A stretch of 64,000 bases of DNA from Pseudomonadota bacterium (GCA_023417315.1 JAEZFW010000033.1:61325-125324); one strand, 5' to 3'; shown: positions 35,569-44,456, numbered from the stretch's first letter. A program made the numbers and translations. Notes: generated from the letters alone by a model not told the origin.

Positions 35569-35801
35569 TCAGAAGGCTCTGTTTGTTCAACCGTCTGCGT
35601 CGGCAGATCTTGATGGAGTCCGAGGGCTGGAAAGGCGAGGCGGCCGCCGGACGGCGACTCGACGGGGCCCACCCGCGGCGGGTCAAGCGCGGCAGTTTAC
35701 AGGCTGAGGCTGCGAGGGGCCATCCTATGCTTGCCCGCATTGCGTCGCGCCAGTAGGATCGCCGCACCTTTCCCTCAGCTGACTCCTACGGCTCATTTTT
35801 C

Positions 35802-36683
35802 ATGTTCAGCGGCAGCATCGTAGCCCTCGTCACGCCCATGCGGGCGGACGGCGCGGTCGATTTCGACGCGATCGATCGCCTCGTCGAATTCCATATCAAC
35901 AACGGAACCGACGGCATCGTTGCGGTAGGGACGACTGGCGAATCCGCAACACTCGATATCGACGAGCACATTGGAGTCATCCAGCGCGTCGTCTCCAAGG
36001 CAGCTAAACGGCTACCCGTGATTGCAGGCACGGGCGCGAACTCCACCTCTGAGGCGATCGAATGGACGCAGCTCGCCAAGGATGTCGGCGCCGATGCTTG
36101 TCTGCTCGTCACGCCGTACTACAACAAGCCGACGCAGGAAGGGTTGTATCGGCACTACCGCGCGATTGCGGAGGCCGTCGATATCCCCCAGATTCTGTAC
36201 AACGTGCCTGGACGCACCGCGTGCGATATGAAGCCCGAGACCGTCGTGCGTCTTACCGAGATCAAGAACATCGTCGGCCTCAAAGAGGCGAGCGGCTCGC
36301 TCGAGCGCAATCGCGAGCTCCTGAAAGCGGTCGGTGAGCGCTTCTGTTTATTGAGCGGCGATGACGATCTGGCCGTCGAGAGCACGCTCGCCGGATTTCG
36401 CGGTGTTATCTCGGTGACTGCCAATGTGGCTCCGCGACAGCTGCACGCGGCGATCGCGGCGGCGCTCGAAGGAAAGACCGACCTCGCCCGCAGCTTGAAC
36501 GAGGCGCTCAAGCCGCTCCATCGAGCGCTTTTTCTCGAATCAAACCCGATCCCGGCGAAATGGGCTCTCGCCCGTCTCGGCCTGATCGGCGATGGCATCA
36601 GACTCCCCCTGACACCGCTATCCAAACAATTCCACGCCCAAGTCCTCGAAGCATTGCAGGCGGCTGGAATCGAATTTGCCTGA
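35802..36683 (+). CDS. dapA: 4-hydroxy-tetrahydrodipicolinate synthase
   Basis: Enzyme of 293 aa that condenses pyruvate with aspartate semialdehyde in lysine and diaminopimelate synthesis. The pyruvate-binding VGTTGESATL, the tyrosine in LYNVPGRTACDM and the Schiff-base lysine in IVGLKEASGS are present. Length equals E. coli DapA. The ATG at 35802 lacks a clear Shine-Dalgarno. In many gammaproteobacteria bamC follows dapA; here the next feature is a tRNA-Ser locus. Confidence 0.96.
   Translation: MFSGSIVALVTPMRADGAVDFDAIDRLVEFHINNGTDGIVAVGTTGESATLDIDEHIGVIQRVVSKAAKRLPVIAGTGANSTSEAIEWTQLAKDVGADACLLVTPYYNKPTQEGLYRHYRAIAEAVDIPQILYNVPGRTACDMKPETVVRLTEIKNIVGLKEASGSLERNRELLKAVGERFCLLSGDDDLAVESTLAGFRGVISVTANVAPRQLHAAIAAALEGKTDLARSLNEALKPLHRALFLESNPIPAKWALARLGLIGDGIRLPLTPLSKQFHAQVLEALQAAGIEFA
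36674..36682 (+). promoter_or_regulatory. Possible tRNA-Ser promoter -10 overlapping the dapA stop
   Basis: TAGAAT followed by GCGCGCCC near 36680 looks like a stable-RNA -10 with GC-rich discriminator; the same 14-nt string recurs at 37255 before the nspC leader. The -35 is not clear. Low confidence. Confidence 0.3.
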
Positions 36684-36734
36684 TAGAATGCGCGCCCGAA
36701 TTCGGAGCTGAGCGCTGATACATTGAAGTTTCGG

Positions 36735-36845
36735 AGAGGTGGCCGAGTGGTCGACTAAGTTCGCCGGGAGCGAACTTGAACGATTGACGAGTACACTCGG
36801 CAATCGGCCCCAAAGGGGGGCGGAGCACATGGATGTGCGAAGTAA
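36735..36845 (+). pseudogene. tRNA-Ser 5' fragment joined to a three-hairpin repeat (copy A)
   Basis: About 22 nt at 36735-36757 match the first part of the tRNA-Ser gene (acceptor strand and D-arm), including 15 nt of identical 5' flank. Then the sequence turns into hairpins: AAGTTCG/CGAACTT, CCCC/GGGG and GCACATGGATGTGC (36825-36838). No anticodon or T-arm remains, so it is a dead fragment. Confidence 0.65.
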
Positions 36846-36915
36846 CGCGCTGGACGGTCCGGCGCCCGCGCTCAGATTGCACGATGCTTTACGAGCGCTG
36901 ATAGATTGAAGTTTC

Positions 36916-37007
36916 GGAGAGGTGGCCGAGCGGTCGAAGGCGCTGGACTGGAATTCCAGTAACATCTTCACGGGTGTTCCAGGGTTCGAATCCCTGCCTC
37001 TCCGCCA
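36916..37007 (+). tRNA. tRNA-Ser(GGA)
   Basis: Full 92-nt serine tRNA with a long variable arm. Acceptor ends GGAGAGG and CCTCTCC pair; D-arm GGCCGAGCGGTC; anticodon loop CTGGAAT within stem CTGGA/TCCAG gives anticodon GGA, reading UCC/UCU; T-loop GGTTCGAATCC; CCA is encoded. A strong terminator follows 9 nt later. Fragments of the same tRNA lie on both sides. Confidence 0.97.
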
Positions 37008-37016
37008 GAAACAAAG

Positions 37017-37045
37017 ATGCCCCGCTCGTCGGGGCATTTTTGTTT
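37017..37045 (+). terminator. Rho-independent terminator of tRNA-Ser
   Basis: ATGCCCC/GGGGCAT stem with a 7-nt loop, followed by TTTTTGTTT. A duplicate of the stem without the T-run lies at 37181-37200. Confidence 0.9.
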
Positions 37046-37071
37046 CTGACCGAGCAGGGATTAGAGAACCC

Positions 37072-37201
37072 GTGGGTTCGACAAAACGGCAGGACAGCCG
37101 TTTTGCACAGCGTCGCTGCCCGAAGGGCGAGGCACATGGATGTGCCGAGTGTCATCCCTGCCTCTCCGCCACTTACAAAACGCCCCGCTCGTCGGGGCAT
37201 T
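37072..37201 (+). repeat. Three-hairpin repeat (copy B) with tRNA-Ser 3' fragment and terminator copy
   Basis: Hairpins AAAACGGC/GCCGTTTT (37083-37104), GCCC/GGGC and GGCACATGGATGTGCC (37131-37146) are followed by ATCCCTGCCTCTCCGCCA (the tRNA-Ser 3' end, 37153-37171) and a second copy of the terminator stem. It mirrors copy A, so the two repeats flank the intact tRNA. Confidence 0.65.
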
Positions 37202-37462
37202 GATGTTCGTTGAGCTACCTCGCCTCCGGGGTCGCCCTCTCCGAACTTCCAGGCTAGAATGCGCGCCCCGTTGAGCCCATGGCTCGACGAGACCGAGCCG
37301 CTGGCTCGGCCGCGACCGCATCGTACGGTCTCGCCGGACGCGCACCTGGGAAGCTGGGCGCCCGTTCGCCACCTTGAATGCACTCCGGTGCAGAACACTC
37401 AATAGCGGGCCATTCACCCGCCCGACCGGACCACCCTTGCCAGCGACCTCACACAGCACGAG
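37202..37462 (+). promoter_or_regulatory. Long structured leader of nspC with possible leader ORF
   Basis: TAGAAT at 37255-37260 could be the -10 box. The following 200 nt can form stems GTTGAGCC/GGCTCGAC (37270-37288), GAGACC/GGTCTC enclosing GAGCC/GGCTC (37289-37332), and GCGGG/CCCGC (37405-37422). A 32-codon ORF from ATG 37279 to TGA 37377 (start MARRDRAAGS) lies inside, without a Shine-Dalgarno. Leader control of polyamine genes is known elsewhere; here it is only proposed. Confidence 0.35.
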
Positions 37463-38560
37463 ATGATCCGCACACCGTATTACCTCATCGACAAGTCGAA
37501 GTTGCTTGCGAATCTCGAAAAGATTCGCATCGTCCGCGAGCGCTCGGGCGCGAAAGTGCTGCTCGCGCTCAAGTGCTTCGCGAGCTGGTCTGTGTTCGAT
37601 CTGATGCGGCAGTACATGGACGGCACCACCTCCTCTTCGTTGAACGAGGTGAAGCTCGGGCGCGAGAAGTTCGGCGGCGAGACGCATGCGTACAGCGTTG
37701 CGTTCGCCGATCACGAGATCGATGAAGTCGTCGCGAACGCGGACAAGATCATCTTCAACTCTGTTGGCCAGCTCGAGCGATTCGCTACGCGCACTACGAG
37801 CTTGCCGCGCGGCTTGCGCCTCAATCCTCAAGTGAGCAGCTCTTCGTTCGACCTTGCTGATCCCGCACGACCGTTCAGCAGGCTGGGCGAATGGGATGTC
37901 AGCAAGATCGAGGCTGCGCTCGAGCTTGTCTCGGGATTCATGATCCACAACAACTGCGAGAACGAGGACTTCGCCCTGTTCGATCGCTTATTGGGACAAA
38001 CAGAAGAGCGCTTCGGTCCGCTGCTCGCGAAAGCCGAATGGGTGAGTCTCGGCGGCGGCATTCATTTCACGGGCGCCGATTACCCGCTCGATGCGTTTTG
38101 CCGGCGCCTTGCGGAATTCTCGAAGCGCTACGACGTGCAGGTGTATCTCGAGCCTGGCGAAGCTGCGATCACGAACACGACGACACTTGAAGTGAGCGTG
38201 CTCGACACGATGTATAACGGGAAACATCTCGCGATCGTCGACAGCTCCATCGAAGCTCATATGCTGGACCTGTTGATCTATCGCGAAAGCGCTGACATTT
38301 CTCCGAATGTAGGCCCGCACACTTATCTCGTGTGCGGAAAATCGTGTCTCGCAGGCGATATCTTCGGCGAGTTCAAGGTCGAGCGTCCGCTCGCCGTGGG
38401 CGATCGGCTGTCGATCCAGGACGCAGCGGGCTACACGATGGTGAAGAAGAACTGGTTCAACGGCGTACGCATGCCTTCGATCGTCGTGCGTGAGCTCGAC
38501 GGTACGCTCACTGTGCAACGCGAGTTCGATTTCGCGGACTACGTGGCGAGTCTCTCCTGA
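37463..38560 (+). CDS. nspC: Carboxynorspermidine/carboxyspermidine decarboxylase
   Basis: PLP enzyme of 365 aa in the alanine racemase-fold decarboxylases. It decarboxylates carboxynorspermidine or carboxyspermidine to give norspermidine or spermidine. The PLP lysine is in LLALKCFASWSVF, the glycine loop in WVSLGGGIHFTG, and the C-terminal active-site Cys in YLVCGKSCLAGDIFGE. The next gene encodes the preceding enzyme, so the pair is a complete aspartate-semialdehyde route to polyamines. Which polyamine is made cannot be told from sequence. Confidence 0.93.
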   Translation: MIRTPYYLIDKSKLLANLEKIRIVRERSGAKVLLALKCFASWSVFDLMRQYMDGTTSSSLNEVKLGREKFGGETHAYSVAFADHEIDEVVANADKIIFNSVGQLERFATRTTSLPRGLRLNPQVSSSSFDLADPARPFSRLGEWDVSKIEAALELVSGFMIHNNCENEDFALFDRLLGQTEERFGPLLAKAEWVSLGGGIHFTGADYPLDAFCRRLAEFSKRYDVQVYLEPGEAAITNTTTLEVSVLDTMYNGKHLAIVDSSIEAHMLDLLIYRESADISPNVGPHTYLVCGKSCLAGDIFGEFKVERPLAVGDRLSIQDAAGYTMVKKNWFNGVRMPSIVVRELDGTLTVQREFDFADYVASLS

Positions 38561-38603
38561 AGAGACCGTCGTTCCATCCACCCAAAGGAGGCTCACACCC
38601 GAA

Positions 38604-39845
38604 ATGAGAAAGAACGTGTTGATCGTCGGCGCTGGCGGCGTCGCACAGGTCGTCGCGCACAAATGCGCACAGCACAATGACGTACTCGGCGACATCCACA
38701 TCGCTTCACGCACGCTTTCGAAATGCGAGGCCATCGTTGCATCGATCCGCGAGAAGAACAGCTGCAAAGTGCCTCGCAAGCTCGAGGTGCACACGCTCGA
38801 TGCGATGGACGTGGCGACTACGCGTGCGCTGATCGAGAAGACGAACAGTCAGATCGTCATCAATGTCGGTCCAGCTTTCGTCAACATGCCCGTCTTGTCG
38901 GCGTGTATTGAAACAGGCGCCGCCTACCTCGATACGGCAATTCACGAAGACCCGCTCAAGATCTGCGAAACCCCGCCGTGGTATGCGAACTACGAGTGGA
39001 AGCGCCGCGGTGTCTGCAAGGAAAAGGGCATCACCGCGATCTTGGGCGCGGGCTTCGATCCGGGGGTCGTGAATGCCTATGCCGCGCTCGCGCGCGACGA
39101 TTACTTCGACACGATCGAGTCGATCGACATCGTGGACGTGAACGCGGGCCAACACGGCCGCTACTTCGCCACGAACTTCGATCCCGAGATCAACTTCCGC
39201 GAGTTCACGGGACAGGTGTGGTCCTGGCAGGACAGCCGCTGGACGTCGAACCGCATGTTCGAGGTGAAGAAGGTGTGGGATCTGCCGATCGTCGGCGAGC
39301 GCACGACGTATCTCACCGGTCATGACGAGATTCATTCGCTCTCTCAGAACCTGGGCGTCCCTCACGTTCGCTTTTGGATGGGCTTCGGCGATCACTACAT
39401 CAACGTGTTCACCGTGCTGAAGAATCTCGGGCTTCTCTCCGAGCAGCCGATCAAGACGCACGAAGGACAGACGGTCGTGCCGCTCAAGGTGGTGAAGGCG
39501 CTGCTTCCAGATCCCGCTTCATTGGCGCCGACCTATTCGGGCAAGACCTGCATCGGCAATGTTGTGAAGGGCACGAAGAACGGCAAGGCACGCGAGATCT
39601 TCGTCTATAACGTCTGCGATCACGAAGCGAGCTACCGCGAAGTGGGCAGCCAAGCAATCTCGTACACCGCAGGCGTGCCCGCCGCGGCCGCTGCGATCCT
39701 GATCGCGCGCGGCCATTGGGATGTTAAGCATATGGCGAACGTCGAAGAACTGCCTCCGAAGCCATTCCTCGCGCTCCTCAATCGCATGGGCCTGTCGACT
39801 CGCCTCAAGGACGAGCAAGGCGATCGCGAGCTCAATCTCGACTGA
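38604..39845 (+). CDS. Carboxynorspermidine/carboxyspermidine synthase (dehydrogenase)
   Basis: Saccharopine dehydrogenase-family enzyme of 413 aa. It joins a diamine to aspartate semialdehyde and reduces the imine with NADPH. The Rossmann motif NVLIVGAGGVAQVVAHKCAQ is at the N-terminus, and the long block AILGAGFDPGVVNAYAALA is typical of CANSDH. AAAGGAGG lies 12 nt before the ATG at 38604; longer frames overlapping nspC have no support. It sits 43 nt after nspC, so they are one operon. Confidence 0.92.
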   Translation: MRKNVLIVGAGGVAQVVAHKCAQHNDVLGDIHIASRTLSKCEAIVASIREKNSCKVPRKLEVHTLDAMDVATTRALIEKTNSQIVINVGPAFVNMPVLSACIETGAAYLDTAIHEDPLKICETPPWYANYEWKRRGVCKEKGITAILGAGFDPGVVNAYAALARDDYFDTIESIDIVDVNAGQHGRYFATNFDPEINFREFTGQVWSWQDSRWTSNRMFEVKKVWDLPIVGERTTYLTGHDEIHSLSQNLGVPHVRFWMGFGDHYINVFTVLKNLGLLSEQPIKTHEGQTVVPLKVVKALLPDPASLAPTYSGKTCIGNVVKGTKNGKAREIFVYNVCDHEASYREVGSQAISYTAGVPAAAAAILIARGHWDVKHMANVEELPPKPFLALLNRMGLSTRLKDEQGDRELNLD

Positions 39846-39917
39846 GGCGATGCGGACACTTTCCTTTCGGAGAGTGTCCGCTCTTCCTCCGCCGACTCAG
39901 TCGGCGCGCTTCTAAGA

Positions 39918-40062
39918 CGCAGAGAAAATCTGACAGGATTAACACGATGAACATGATGTGAAGAATGCAAGAGCAACAAGCACTAGCTTAGTTCTCCGCC
40001 TTCTTCCGATATTCTTCCATCCCTGTAAATCCTGTTCATCCTGTCTGACTTCTTCTCTTCGA
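39918..40062. repeat. Nonamer-type palindrome between convergent genes
   Basis: Left arm 39922-39963 contains CTGACAGGATTAACACGATG; right arm 40021-40062 contains AATCCTGTTCATCCTGTCTG, its inverted form, with units of 9 bp (AATCCTGTT type). It lies between the polyamine operon and the TonB receptor stop. Confidence 0.75.
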
Positions 40063-40064
40063 TT

Positions 40065-40104
40065 CTAAAAAAGCAATAGGGTGCGACGCCACGCGCCGCA
40101 CCCT
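40065..40104 (-). terminator. Rho-independent terminator of the TonB receptor gene
   Basis: On the minus strand, AGGGTGCG and CGCACCCT pair around a 10-nt loop (40078-40104), followed by ATTGCTTTTTT. It starts about 32 nt after the receptor stop. Confidence 0.8.
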
Positions 40105-40135
40105 CTCCTGCCTCGCTCGCGATCCGAGCAGCCGC

Positions 40136-43100
40136 TTAGAACGCGCTGACCGTCACACCCATGAACACGGTCATGCCCGCGTAATCGTACGTTGCCGGGA
40201 ACGTGTTTCCGTAGCCGCCTTGGCCGACGATGATCGGCGGATCCTCGTCGAACACGTTGTTCACGCCACCGTAGATCTCGATCGAGTCACCTAAGTCATA
40301 GGTGAGCGATAGATCGAAGTAGTTGAACGCGTCCAACTTCGGGTTCGTGATTGTCGATAGCGCCGGCGGTGTGTCGCCTCTGCGCTGCGGCAGGACGACT
40401 CTGTCGGTCATGACGCTATCGATGAATCGGTGTCGAAGGCTCACACCCAGCGGACCCGTCGTCCAAGTGAACCGCGTGACGCCCTTGTACTCGGGAATCG
40501 GTTCGCCGCACGTCGACCCATACGAGCCCACGCATTCGTTCGTGTTCTCCGGCACGGCCTGCATCGGAGTGACGGTGAACTCATCCGTGTAGGTCCACGC
40601 CGTGTTGATGTCGAAGCGGCTCCCGCCTCCACCGATACCGCCCCAGTTCACGTCGAACCCATAGCGTCCCTGCAGATCGATGCCCTTGGTTTCCAGAGCG
40701 CCGATATTCGCTTGCAGCACATCGAGCGAATACGGAACGGCGATTGCGCCCGTTCCCGGATTGCGCTGCACGGCGCGACAGAAATCGCTGTTAGCGTCTT
40801 GGACGGTGAAGTAGCAGAGATTCAATGTGTTCTGCGGACCGCCGCCGAGTTGAGCAATCGCTCCATCCAGCTTGATGTCGAAATAATCGAGCGTTACGGC
40901 GAGCGATGGCAAGAACTCGGGGGTAAATACGACACCGAACGTGCGCGTGTCGGAGCTCTCCTCCTCGAGATTCGGGTTGCCACCCGAGCGCGATGGCAGG
41001 AAGTTCTCCGGTTGCACGCCAGCCGTGAATACCGCGTCCGCCGGCACGCCGGTCGCGATACACAACTGACGCACGGCGTCCGTTTGATTCGATGTGTTGC
41101 GGCTCGAGCAGGGATCCGTCACCACTGGGAAGTTCAACTGCAAACCACCGTACAGATCGCCGATGTTCGGTGCGCGAATCGCACGCTGGAACTGACCGCG
41201 AAATGCGAGCGTGGGATTGAGCCGCCAATCGAGGCCGTAAAGGTAAGTCGATACTCGGCCGACGCCCTCGAGATCGTAGTCCGAGCTGCGATAGCCGCCG
41301 TTCGCAGTGAGGTTCTGCATGAAGGGCAGGTCCGCGAGCAGCGGGACTCTCACCTCGGCGAAGAAGTCCTTCGAGGTCACATCGCCCGCGGTTGGGAGAC
41401 CTGGATTGAAGCCCACCACGTCACCCGAGCGCAGGAACTCGTCTGGGATGTATTCCGCTTCGGCTTTGCGCCATTCCACGCCGACCGAGAAGCCCACTGC
41501 TCCCGCGGGCAGTTCGAACGCCTCGCCGCCGAGTGTGGCTGCGGCCACCTGCTGCTCGGCATTCGTCACGTTCGTGGCGTTGATCTTGATGGCGTTCACA
41601 GCCGCTTCCGTCAGATTCTGTCCGAAGATGTTCGCGACTGGTGCTGCGCCCCCGGACGACAGCAACGCCGCCGCATAACGACTGCGGGAAACTGCACCAT
41701 CTTGACGGCTCGTGTCTTCAGACCGCGCGAACGTGTAGTACACGTCATACGACAGATCGCGCAGGAAGCTCTCGGAAACATCACCGAGGTCGCCCTTTAG
41801 ACCGAGCGCCATGCGCCAGACGTTGTGGTCATCGATGTTGCGCCGGAAAGGCAACTCCACGAAGCGGCGATTGGCAGTGAGGATTGCCAAGCCATCGTTC
41901 GGCGTCGTCGTGCGGCTGTTGGGACCGAACGTCAGCGTTCTGGGCCCTGTTTCCGCCGCATCCAAGGCACCGAGCAGTGCCTGCATGTTTGCGTCGAGAT
42001 ATGGGTTGTTCACGTCGAACAGGAATTCGGAACCGCCGATGTTCGACTGCGTGAGCTGCTGATCGACCCGGTTGTTACTGAAGTGAAACTCGACGTAACC
42101 AGTCGCCTTGTCCGTGAAGTCGTAGTGGCTCAGCGCGTTGAGCATCCAACGTTCCTGCGGCACCTGCAGGTAGTTGTGCAGCGTGAGATTGAAGTCGTCC
42201 TGGGGCCTCTGCGTCAGCCGCGCAGTCGTGCCTGCGTCGTCGAAGGTAAACCCATTTGATCCGATGCCGGCGAGGCCTGCAGTCGCAAGGGCCGACTGCA
42301 CGCCCGCATTCGCGAGTTGCCCTGACGACAGAACGAAACGCCCGTTGGGAATGTCACCGCTACCCGAGAACACAAATCCCATCTTGCCGCCCGATGCTTC
42401 GCAGTTGGCCGCTGACGCTCCATTCGCGACACCGATCATGCTGTCGCTCCATGACTCTGCTGTGACACATGCTTCGCCGTACGGCAGTTCCGCCCAAGAA
42501 CCGCGCTCTCTGCGCGTGAACCCCTCGCGGTTGTAGTAGTTCAACGAGATAACCGCGTTGCCGCGGCCATCTGCGAAGTTCCCGCCCATGGTCAGATCGA
42601 CGCTGTACGTGGGCGTGCTCGTCGAGCTATCGAAACCGTATTGGCCGCGCACCTCCACGCCTTCGAAATCGTCTTTCAAGATGAAGTTGACGACGCCCGT
42701 GATCGCATCGGAGCCGTACACAGCTGAAGAACCGCCTGTGACGACCTCCGTGCGTTCGATGAGCGCCGTCGGGATCGTGTTGAGGTCGGTCACCTGTTCG
42801 GGACCGAAGATCGCGAAGCGGCGACCGTTCACGAGCGTCAAATTGCGAGTCGGCCCGAACCCGCGGAGGTTGGCGTACGAGGCACCTGCCGCCGAACCAG
42901 CAGGCACTGTGTTGGCTGTCGCACCACCATTCGTTGCTTGCACGAACTGCGGCGCATCGCCCAGGACCTTCTCGACGTTGACTGGGCCCGAGAGTTTGAT
43001 TTCTTCGGAGCTGATGATTGCGAGCGGGGTCGACGCATCCGTGATATCGCGCGCGATACGCGAACCGGTCACGATGACCGTTTCCACCTCAGCTTCTCGC

Positions 43101-43216
43101 GGAACGCTTTGTGCCTCCTGCGCGAGCGCGCTGGAGACAGACAGCGCGGAACCGAGCACCGCGAACCCCATGCCGTATCCGAGACGGAGACGACCCCCGT
43201 GTCTACTCTTCTGCAT
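40136..43216 (-). CDS. TonB-dependent outer-membrane receptor
   Basis: Outer-membrane receptor of 1026 aa with signal peptide (GFAVLGSALSVSSALAQ), a TonB-box-like VETVIVTGSR, a plug domain (about 45-165: LIERTEVVTGGSSAVYGSDA, GVVNFILKDDFEGVEV) and a 22-strand-type barrel ending VFMGVTVSAF. The plug style RGFGPTRNLTLVNGRR resembles the large receptors common in Xanthomonadales and sphingomonads that take up glycans or other organics. The start at 43216 follows GAGG by 8 nt; the frame is open to GTG 43318. No transport or catabolic partner is nearby, so the ligand is unknown. Confidence 0.93.
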   Translation of the reverse strand: MQKSRHGGRLRLGYGMGFAVLGSALSVSSALAQEAQSVPREAEVETVIVTGSRIARDITDASTPLAIISSEEIKLSGPVNVEKVLGDAPQFVQATNGGATANTVPAGSAAGASYANLRGFGPTRNLTLVNGRRFAIFGPEQVTDLNTIPTALIERTEVVTGGSSAVYGSDAITGVVNFILKDDFEGVEVRGQYGFDSSTSTPTYSVDLTMGGNFADGRGNAVISLNYYNREGFTRRERGSWAELPYGEACVTAESWSDSMIGVANGASAANCEASGGKMGFVFSGSGDIPNGRFVLSSGQLANAGVQSALATAGLAGIGSNGFTFDDAGTTARLTQRPQDDFNLTLHNYLQVPQERWMLNALSHYDFTDKATGYVEFHFSNNRVDQQLTQSNIGGSEFLFDVNNPYLDANMQALLGALDAAETGPRTLTFGPNSRTTTPNDGLAILTANRRFVELPFRRNIDDHNVWRMALGLKGDLGDVSESFLRDLSYDVYYTFARSEDTSRQDGAVSRSRYAAALLSSGGAAPVANIFGQNLTEAAVNAIKINATNVTNAEQQVAAATLGGEAFELPAGAVGFSVGVEWRKAEAEYIPDEFLRSGDVVGFNPGLPTAGDVTSKDFFAEVRVPLLADLPFMQNLTANGGYRSSDYDLEGVGRVSTYLYGLDWRLNPTLAFRGQFQRAIRAPNIGDLYGGLQLNFPVVTDPCSSRNTSNQTDAVRQLCIATGVPADAVFTAGVQPENFLPSRSGGNPNLEEESSDTRTFGVVFTPEFLPSLAVTLDYFDIKLDGAIAQLGGGPQNTLNLCYFTVQDANSDFCRAVQRNPGTGAIAVPYSLDVLQANIGALETKGIDLQGRYGFDVNWGGIGGGGSRFDINTAWTYTDEFTVTPMQAVPENTNECVGSYGSTCGEPIPEYKGVTRFTWTTGPLGVSLRHRFIDSVMTDRVVLPQRRGDTPPALSTITNPKLDAFNYFDLSLTYDLGDSIEIYGGVNNVFDEDPPIIVGQGGYGNTFPATYDYAGMTVFMGVTVSAF

Positions 43217-43382
43217 CTGCACGCCCTCTTCGTGTATGCGGTTTCGCCGCGTGTTTGTTCTGCTCCGAGGCACTGCGCCTCGGTCCCCCGGCAGCTCGTG
43301 GCTTGCCTTTTCGATCACAAATTCGCACGTTCAATCATGTGAACGTACCTTTATGACGGTCTATGAGCAATATCTACCATAG

Positions 43383-43394
43383 TTGACTGGTCAA
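43383..43394. promoter_or_regulatory. Palindromic operator candidate upstream of the TonB receptor
   Basis: TTGACTGGTCAA is a palindrome (TTGAC/GTCAA arms) in an AT-rich patch about 170 nt before the receptor ATG. On the minus strand TTGACC could also be a -35 box. A regulator cannot be named. Confidence 0.35.
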
Positions 43395-43561
43395 ATGAAC
43401 AATAATCGCTCAGGATGACCGTTCCTGAGCGGTCCGCGGCACCGACAGCGCTGGACCGGGCGTGACCTGAGGGAGTGTTGGGACGGCGGAGGGATGTATG
43501 CCGTGGGTGAGAACTCAGGTGCAAAGTCGGGGGCCGCCGAGGGCCGAGAGGGGTTGCCACT

Positions 43562-43699
43562 CTTCTCTGCCGCGGCGGTCGCTGCATTCGCCGCGAGAGT
43601 CACTCTTCAAGCGTCAGGACGGCCCCGATCTGCGGGCGAGGCAAGGAGAAAAGACAAAGTAGTCTCGCGGCGAGCGCGGCGATTGCGGCGAAAAGAACG
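43562..43699. repeat. Nonamer-type GC-rich palindrome
   Basis: Left arm 43562-43602 (TGCCGCGGCGGTCGCTGCAT...) and right arm 43661-43699 (CGCGGCGAGCGCGGCGATTG...) are imperfect inverted copies built on GCGGCGANN units of period 9. Confidence 0.6.
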
Positions 43700-43839
43700 A
43701 GTCGGCTAGAAAAACTCGTAGAGAACAGGCGAACCGGACGACGGCCGCTCCGATTGCATCACTTCGCTGCACATGGATATGCCCCGCGGACTTCCGCTGA
43801 TCACGAATCGCGCGGCGCACGGGGGCGTGCGAGCGGCTG

Positions 43840-44310
43840 TCACTTCACAGAGCGTCGTGCGAGGAAGAAGCCTCGCAAGAGCGCGCTGCATCGATCGGCG
43901 AGCACGCCTGATTCGAAGCTCAGGCGATGGTTCAATGCCTCATGTTGAACGATGTTGAATACGCTGCCGGCCGCGCCGGCGCGCGGATCGGTCGCAGCGA
44001 ACACCAGTCGCTTGACGCGCGCGTGAACCATCGCGCCCGCGCACATCGCGCAGGGCTCGAGCGTCACGTAGAGCGTGGTGTCGAGAAGTCGATAGCTGCC
44101 GAGTGTCTGCGCAGCTGCGCGCAAGGCGACGATCTCCGCATGCGCCGTCGGATCGCTCGTGCTGATGGGCCGATTCCATCCTTCACCCACAACCACGCCG
44201 TCCTTGACGATCACCGCTCCGACCGGCACCTCCCCCGCTCGCTCCGCTTCCTGCGCGAGCTCGAGCGCGCGGGACATGAAGTAAATGTCCACGGCACTCG
44301 ATTCGGTCAC
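43840..44310 (-). CDS. tadA: tRNA-specific adenosine deaminase TadA
   Basis: Zinc deaminase of about 156 aa that converts A34 to inosine in tRNA-Arg(ACG). Zinc ligands are in TAHAEIVALR (His, with catalytic Glu) and EPCAMCAGAMVHAR (two Cys), and MSRALELAQEAERAGEVPVGAV matches the family's N-terminus. The start is uncertain: GTG 44310 gives a length close to E. coli TadA; TTG 44334 is possible; the ATG at 44403 lies inside a repeat arm and is unlikely. Downstream of guaA on the same strand. Confidence 0.9.
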   Translation of the reverse strand: MTESSAVDIYFMSRALELAQEAERAGEVPVGAVIVKDGVVVGEGWNRPISTSDPTAHAEIVALRAAAQTLGSYRLLDTTLYVTLEPCAMCAGAMVHARVKRLVFAATDPRAGAAGSVFNIVQHEALNHRLSFESGVLADRCSALLRGFFLARRSVK

Positions 44311-44351
44311 CGGAGGTGTTGGGGCATCAGCCAAGATCGAGGTTCTCGGTA

Positions 44352-44441
44352 CGTGATGGAAGTGAGTAGGTGATGTAGGTGATGGAGGCCAGAAGCAGAG
44401 CAACCTACATCACTTTCGTCACCTACATCACCTTCATCACT
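44352..44441. repeat. Nonamer-repeat palindrome between guaA and tadA
   Basis: Left arm 44352-44387 repeats GTGATGGAA, GTGAGTAG, GTGATGTAG, GTGATGGAG; right arm 44402-44441 is the inverted form (ACCTACATC, ACTTTCGTC, ACCTACATC, ACCTTCATC). It is close in sequence to the one at 23709. Confidence 0.85.
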
Positions 44442-44456
44442 AGGACTGAGCTCGGC

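Larger units (their letters stand above)
43217..43839. other. Long intergenic region upstream of the TonB receptor
   Basis: About 620 bp between the receptor start and the tadA stop. It holds a palindromic operator candidate (43383), a nonamer-repeat palindrome (43562-43699) and a GCACATGGATATGCC site (43769-43783) related to the repeats at tRNA-Ser. Small open frames here look like chance GC-rich frames. Confidence 0.55.

Noticed and set aside
36735..36790. A second tRNA-Ser gene
   Set aside because: Only the 5' part is present; anticodon arm, variable arm and T-arm are missing.
40430..41800. 456-codon plus-strand frame
   Set aside because: Antisense to the TonB receptor, whose barrel and plug motifs are clear; the shadow has no protein character.
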